Source: Flagellimonas sp. MMG031 (GTDB lineage Bacteria; Bacteroidota; Bacteroidia; Flavobacteriales; Flavobacteriaceae). Taken from it: a stretch of DNA of 64,000 bases. Below are positions 62,697 through 64,000 of the stretch, one piece after another. Within the stretch, counting starts at the first letter, position 1. Every line of letters begins with the position of its first letter. A program made the position numbers and the translations under genes. Below the pieces are notes generated by a model that was not told where the DNA came from, searched no databases, and worked only from the letters and a program-made list of their open reading frames with translations. Where the stretch lies: positions 2,908,001-2,972,000 of the forward strand of contig NZ_CP157804.1 in the NCBI RefSeq assembly GCF_040112705.1. Direction: 5' to 3'.

Positions 62697-64000
62697 CTAT
62701 AAATTATCCAGTTGATTGCTTTTTCCATCGGTACTGATGGTCCAGAAAAAACCAACGAAGAAAAAACTATCCGCTGGCGGAGTAATGGCCCTCCTATCAA
62801 AAAACCCATCAGAATTAGGTGTATTCGCGTACTGATAGTTACTGATATTATTGGTGCCCAATACATTGTTCACCGAAAAGTAGAGTATTTTTTGTTGGTC
62901 GATCAAATAGGCCCAGTTGAAGCTCAAATTGTTTAACGGCCTTGTACGTTCCCCCATAAAATCAGCGGTATTGGGGTTTTCATAAGGCCTACCGGTAGCA
63001 TAGGCGTATGAAAAACCAATTTGTGACCTCAAATCGTTTACCCAATATTTGGTGACCAACGAGAAGTTGTGTTTGGGAGCAAAATTGGGAGTGGCCTGTT
63101 CCGGAAAGTTCCTATACTGTCTTTCCGTATCCAAATAGGAATACGATGCCCAATAATCCAAGTTTTTGATGCTCTTGCTATCTCTCCAAAACACATCGAT
63201 TCCTTGCGCATAGCCACCCCCTGCATTGGTATAGACGGAATTGAACTGTGGCATTTCAGTGTTGAATTGAACCAACCCATCATAATCCTTATAATAAGCT
63301 TCGGCCCTAAAAGTTTTACCATTGTTGATATATTGATAGTTCAAGATATAATGGGTCGCCCTCTCCATGCCCACTTCCGCATCAAACTTCACCACCTCGG
63401 TGAGCGGTCGCTGATAGAAATCACCGTAAGCCAAGGAAAACTGCCCATTTTCCCATGGTTTGTAGGCCAATGATGCCCTCGGGGATAACTGAAACTCATC
63501 CAATAGGCTCGTCTGCTCGGCCCGAACACCCAACTTCATCGCAAATTGATGGGACAAAAAGATGTCGGATTCCGCAAAAGCAGCCCAAAGACCGTCCACA
63601 AAACCATTCTCGAACCGATTGTTGGATGCATCCTCAAAGGTTTCGTCGTAATCGGTATGGAAATACTCCGCCCCAAAACTCAAATCGAACCGATTGCTAA
63701 AGTTTTTTCTAGCTTTCAACTTCAGATGAGAGGAGGTTTCCTTGGTATCGACCTGGTCTTCCATAATGCCGATATCGTTGGTGTCCCAAGCAATGGAAGC
63801 TCCGGAGATAAGGCTCCAATCATTCTCAAAATAGTACTTGTACGACCCATTGAAATACAAATTGTTGTTCTTTAGCCTGAACCGCACAAAGTCATCAAAA
63901 TTGATGTCCTCTTGCTCTATATCCAAGTTGGCATGGTTAAACCCAGTGTAAAGCTTGAACATACTTTTTTCGCCCTTGCTCCGAAAGACAGTCTCACCGG
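62697..64000 (-). CDS. TonB-dependent outer-membrane receptor, 5' part outside window
   Basis: Only the C-terminal beta-barrel is present; the frame is open across the right edge (FRSKGEKSMFKLYTGFNHA lies at the edge). Barrel strands and loops are clear: WSLISGASIAWDTND, FDLSFGAEYFHTDY, KLGVRAEQTS, LSPRASLAYKPWENGQFSLAYGDFYQRP, NYQYINNGKTFRAEAYYKDYDGL, GGGYAQGIDVFWRDSKSIKNL and the final strand FFFVGFFWTIS. The plug and TonB box lie outside. The ligand cannot be told; the GRPYENPNTADFMGERTRPLNNL region is typical of Flavobacteria receptors with carboxypeptidase-like N-terminal domains. More than 430 codons are visible. Confidence 0.88.
   Translation of the reverse strand, partial: GETVFRSKGEKSMFKLYTGFNHANLDIEQEDINFDDFVRFRLKNNNLYFNGSYKYYFENDWSLISGASIAWDTNDIGIMEDQVDTKETSSHLKLKARKNFSNRFDLSFGAEYFHTDYDETFEDASNNRFENGFVDGLWAAFAESDIFLSHQFAMKLGVRAEQTSLLDEFQLSPRASLAYKPWENGQFSLAYGDFYQRPLTEVVKFDAEVGMERATHYILNYQYINNGKTFRAEAYYKDYDGLVQFNTEMPQFNSVYTNAGGGYAQGIDVFWRDSKSIKNLDYWASYSYLDTERQYRNFPEQATPNFAPKHNFSLVTKYWVNDLRSQIGFSYAYATGRPYENPNTADFMGERTRPLNNLSFNWAYLIDQQKILYFSVNNVLGTNNISNYQYANTPNSDGFFDRRAITPPADSFFFVGFFWTISTDGKSNQLDNL

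Overview
The window looks like chromosomal DNA of a marine Flavobacteriaceae bacterium (phylum Bacteroidota), probably close to Muricauda/Allomuricauda. The genus is an inference from protein character, not a database result. Supporting signs are many SPI/SPII-exported proteins with Flavobacteria-type leaders, a PorP/SprF-type protein of the type IX secretion system, a TonB-dependent receptor, LytTR two-component regulation, 2TM and DUF4331 families, TAnnTTTG-like -7 promoter elements and no obvious Shine-Dalgarno sequences. I saw no rRNA, tRNA, CRISPR array, transposase, integrase or phage gene.

Layout. 1-7777: end of a lipoprotein gene, an RsmB/NOP-type rRNA methyltransferase, an M20 amidohydrolase, an unlisted 52-aa membrane protein with its own promoter, and purL. 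7904-18246: fatty-acid degradation, made of an acyl-CoA ligase and a marR-fadN-fadA-(23S IVS protein)-fadE block, interrupted by a BspA-like repeat lipoprotein. 18550-22407: a LolA-like protein and a large sortilin/BNR propeller protein. 22616-28249: trehalose locus, with a GH15 enzyme divergent from a fused trehalose-6-phosphate synthase/phosphatase that overlaps a propeller-NTF2 protein. 28280-44961: exported hydrolases (M28, M1, ThuA/PQQ dehydrogenase/cytochrome c mosaic, MFS permease, two amidohydrolases, a second sortilin-like gene broken by an amber codon, S9 peptidase, DUF2490). 45039-47764: Cu/Zn SOD lipoprotein, YceI lipoprotein, ECF sigma and RskA-like anti-sigma. 47840-54465: OmpW, CorA, small MscS, a TPR/DUF4331/DUF4331 operon and a LETM1-related protein. 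54557-58818: a LytS/LytTR two-component operon with five 2TM modules. 59000-64000: PaiB-like, PorP/SprF-SPOR, GNAT, DoxX and a partial TonB receptor.

The most interesting signal is regulatory. The two-component operon is headed by a 9-12-9 bp direct repeat that fits the LytTR recognition architecture and sits just upstream of a -33/-7 promoter. It encodes a sensor kinase fused to a 2TM domain, with an internal start exactly where a stand-alone 2TM gene would begin, four further 2TM proteins, a telomere-like heptamer repeat in the leader between kinase and 2TM genes, and the LytTR regulator. Two other 9-12-9 sites, sharing 24 identical bases, lie 61 and 68 bp upstream of the 52-aa membrane protein and the BspA-like surface lipoprotein, in the same orientation. 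The MarR gene of the fatty-acid block carries a perfect 28-bp palindrome abutting its -7 element.
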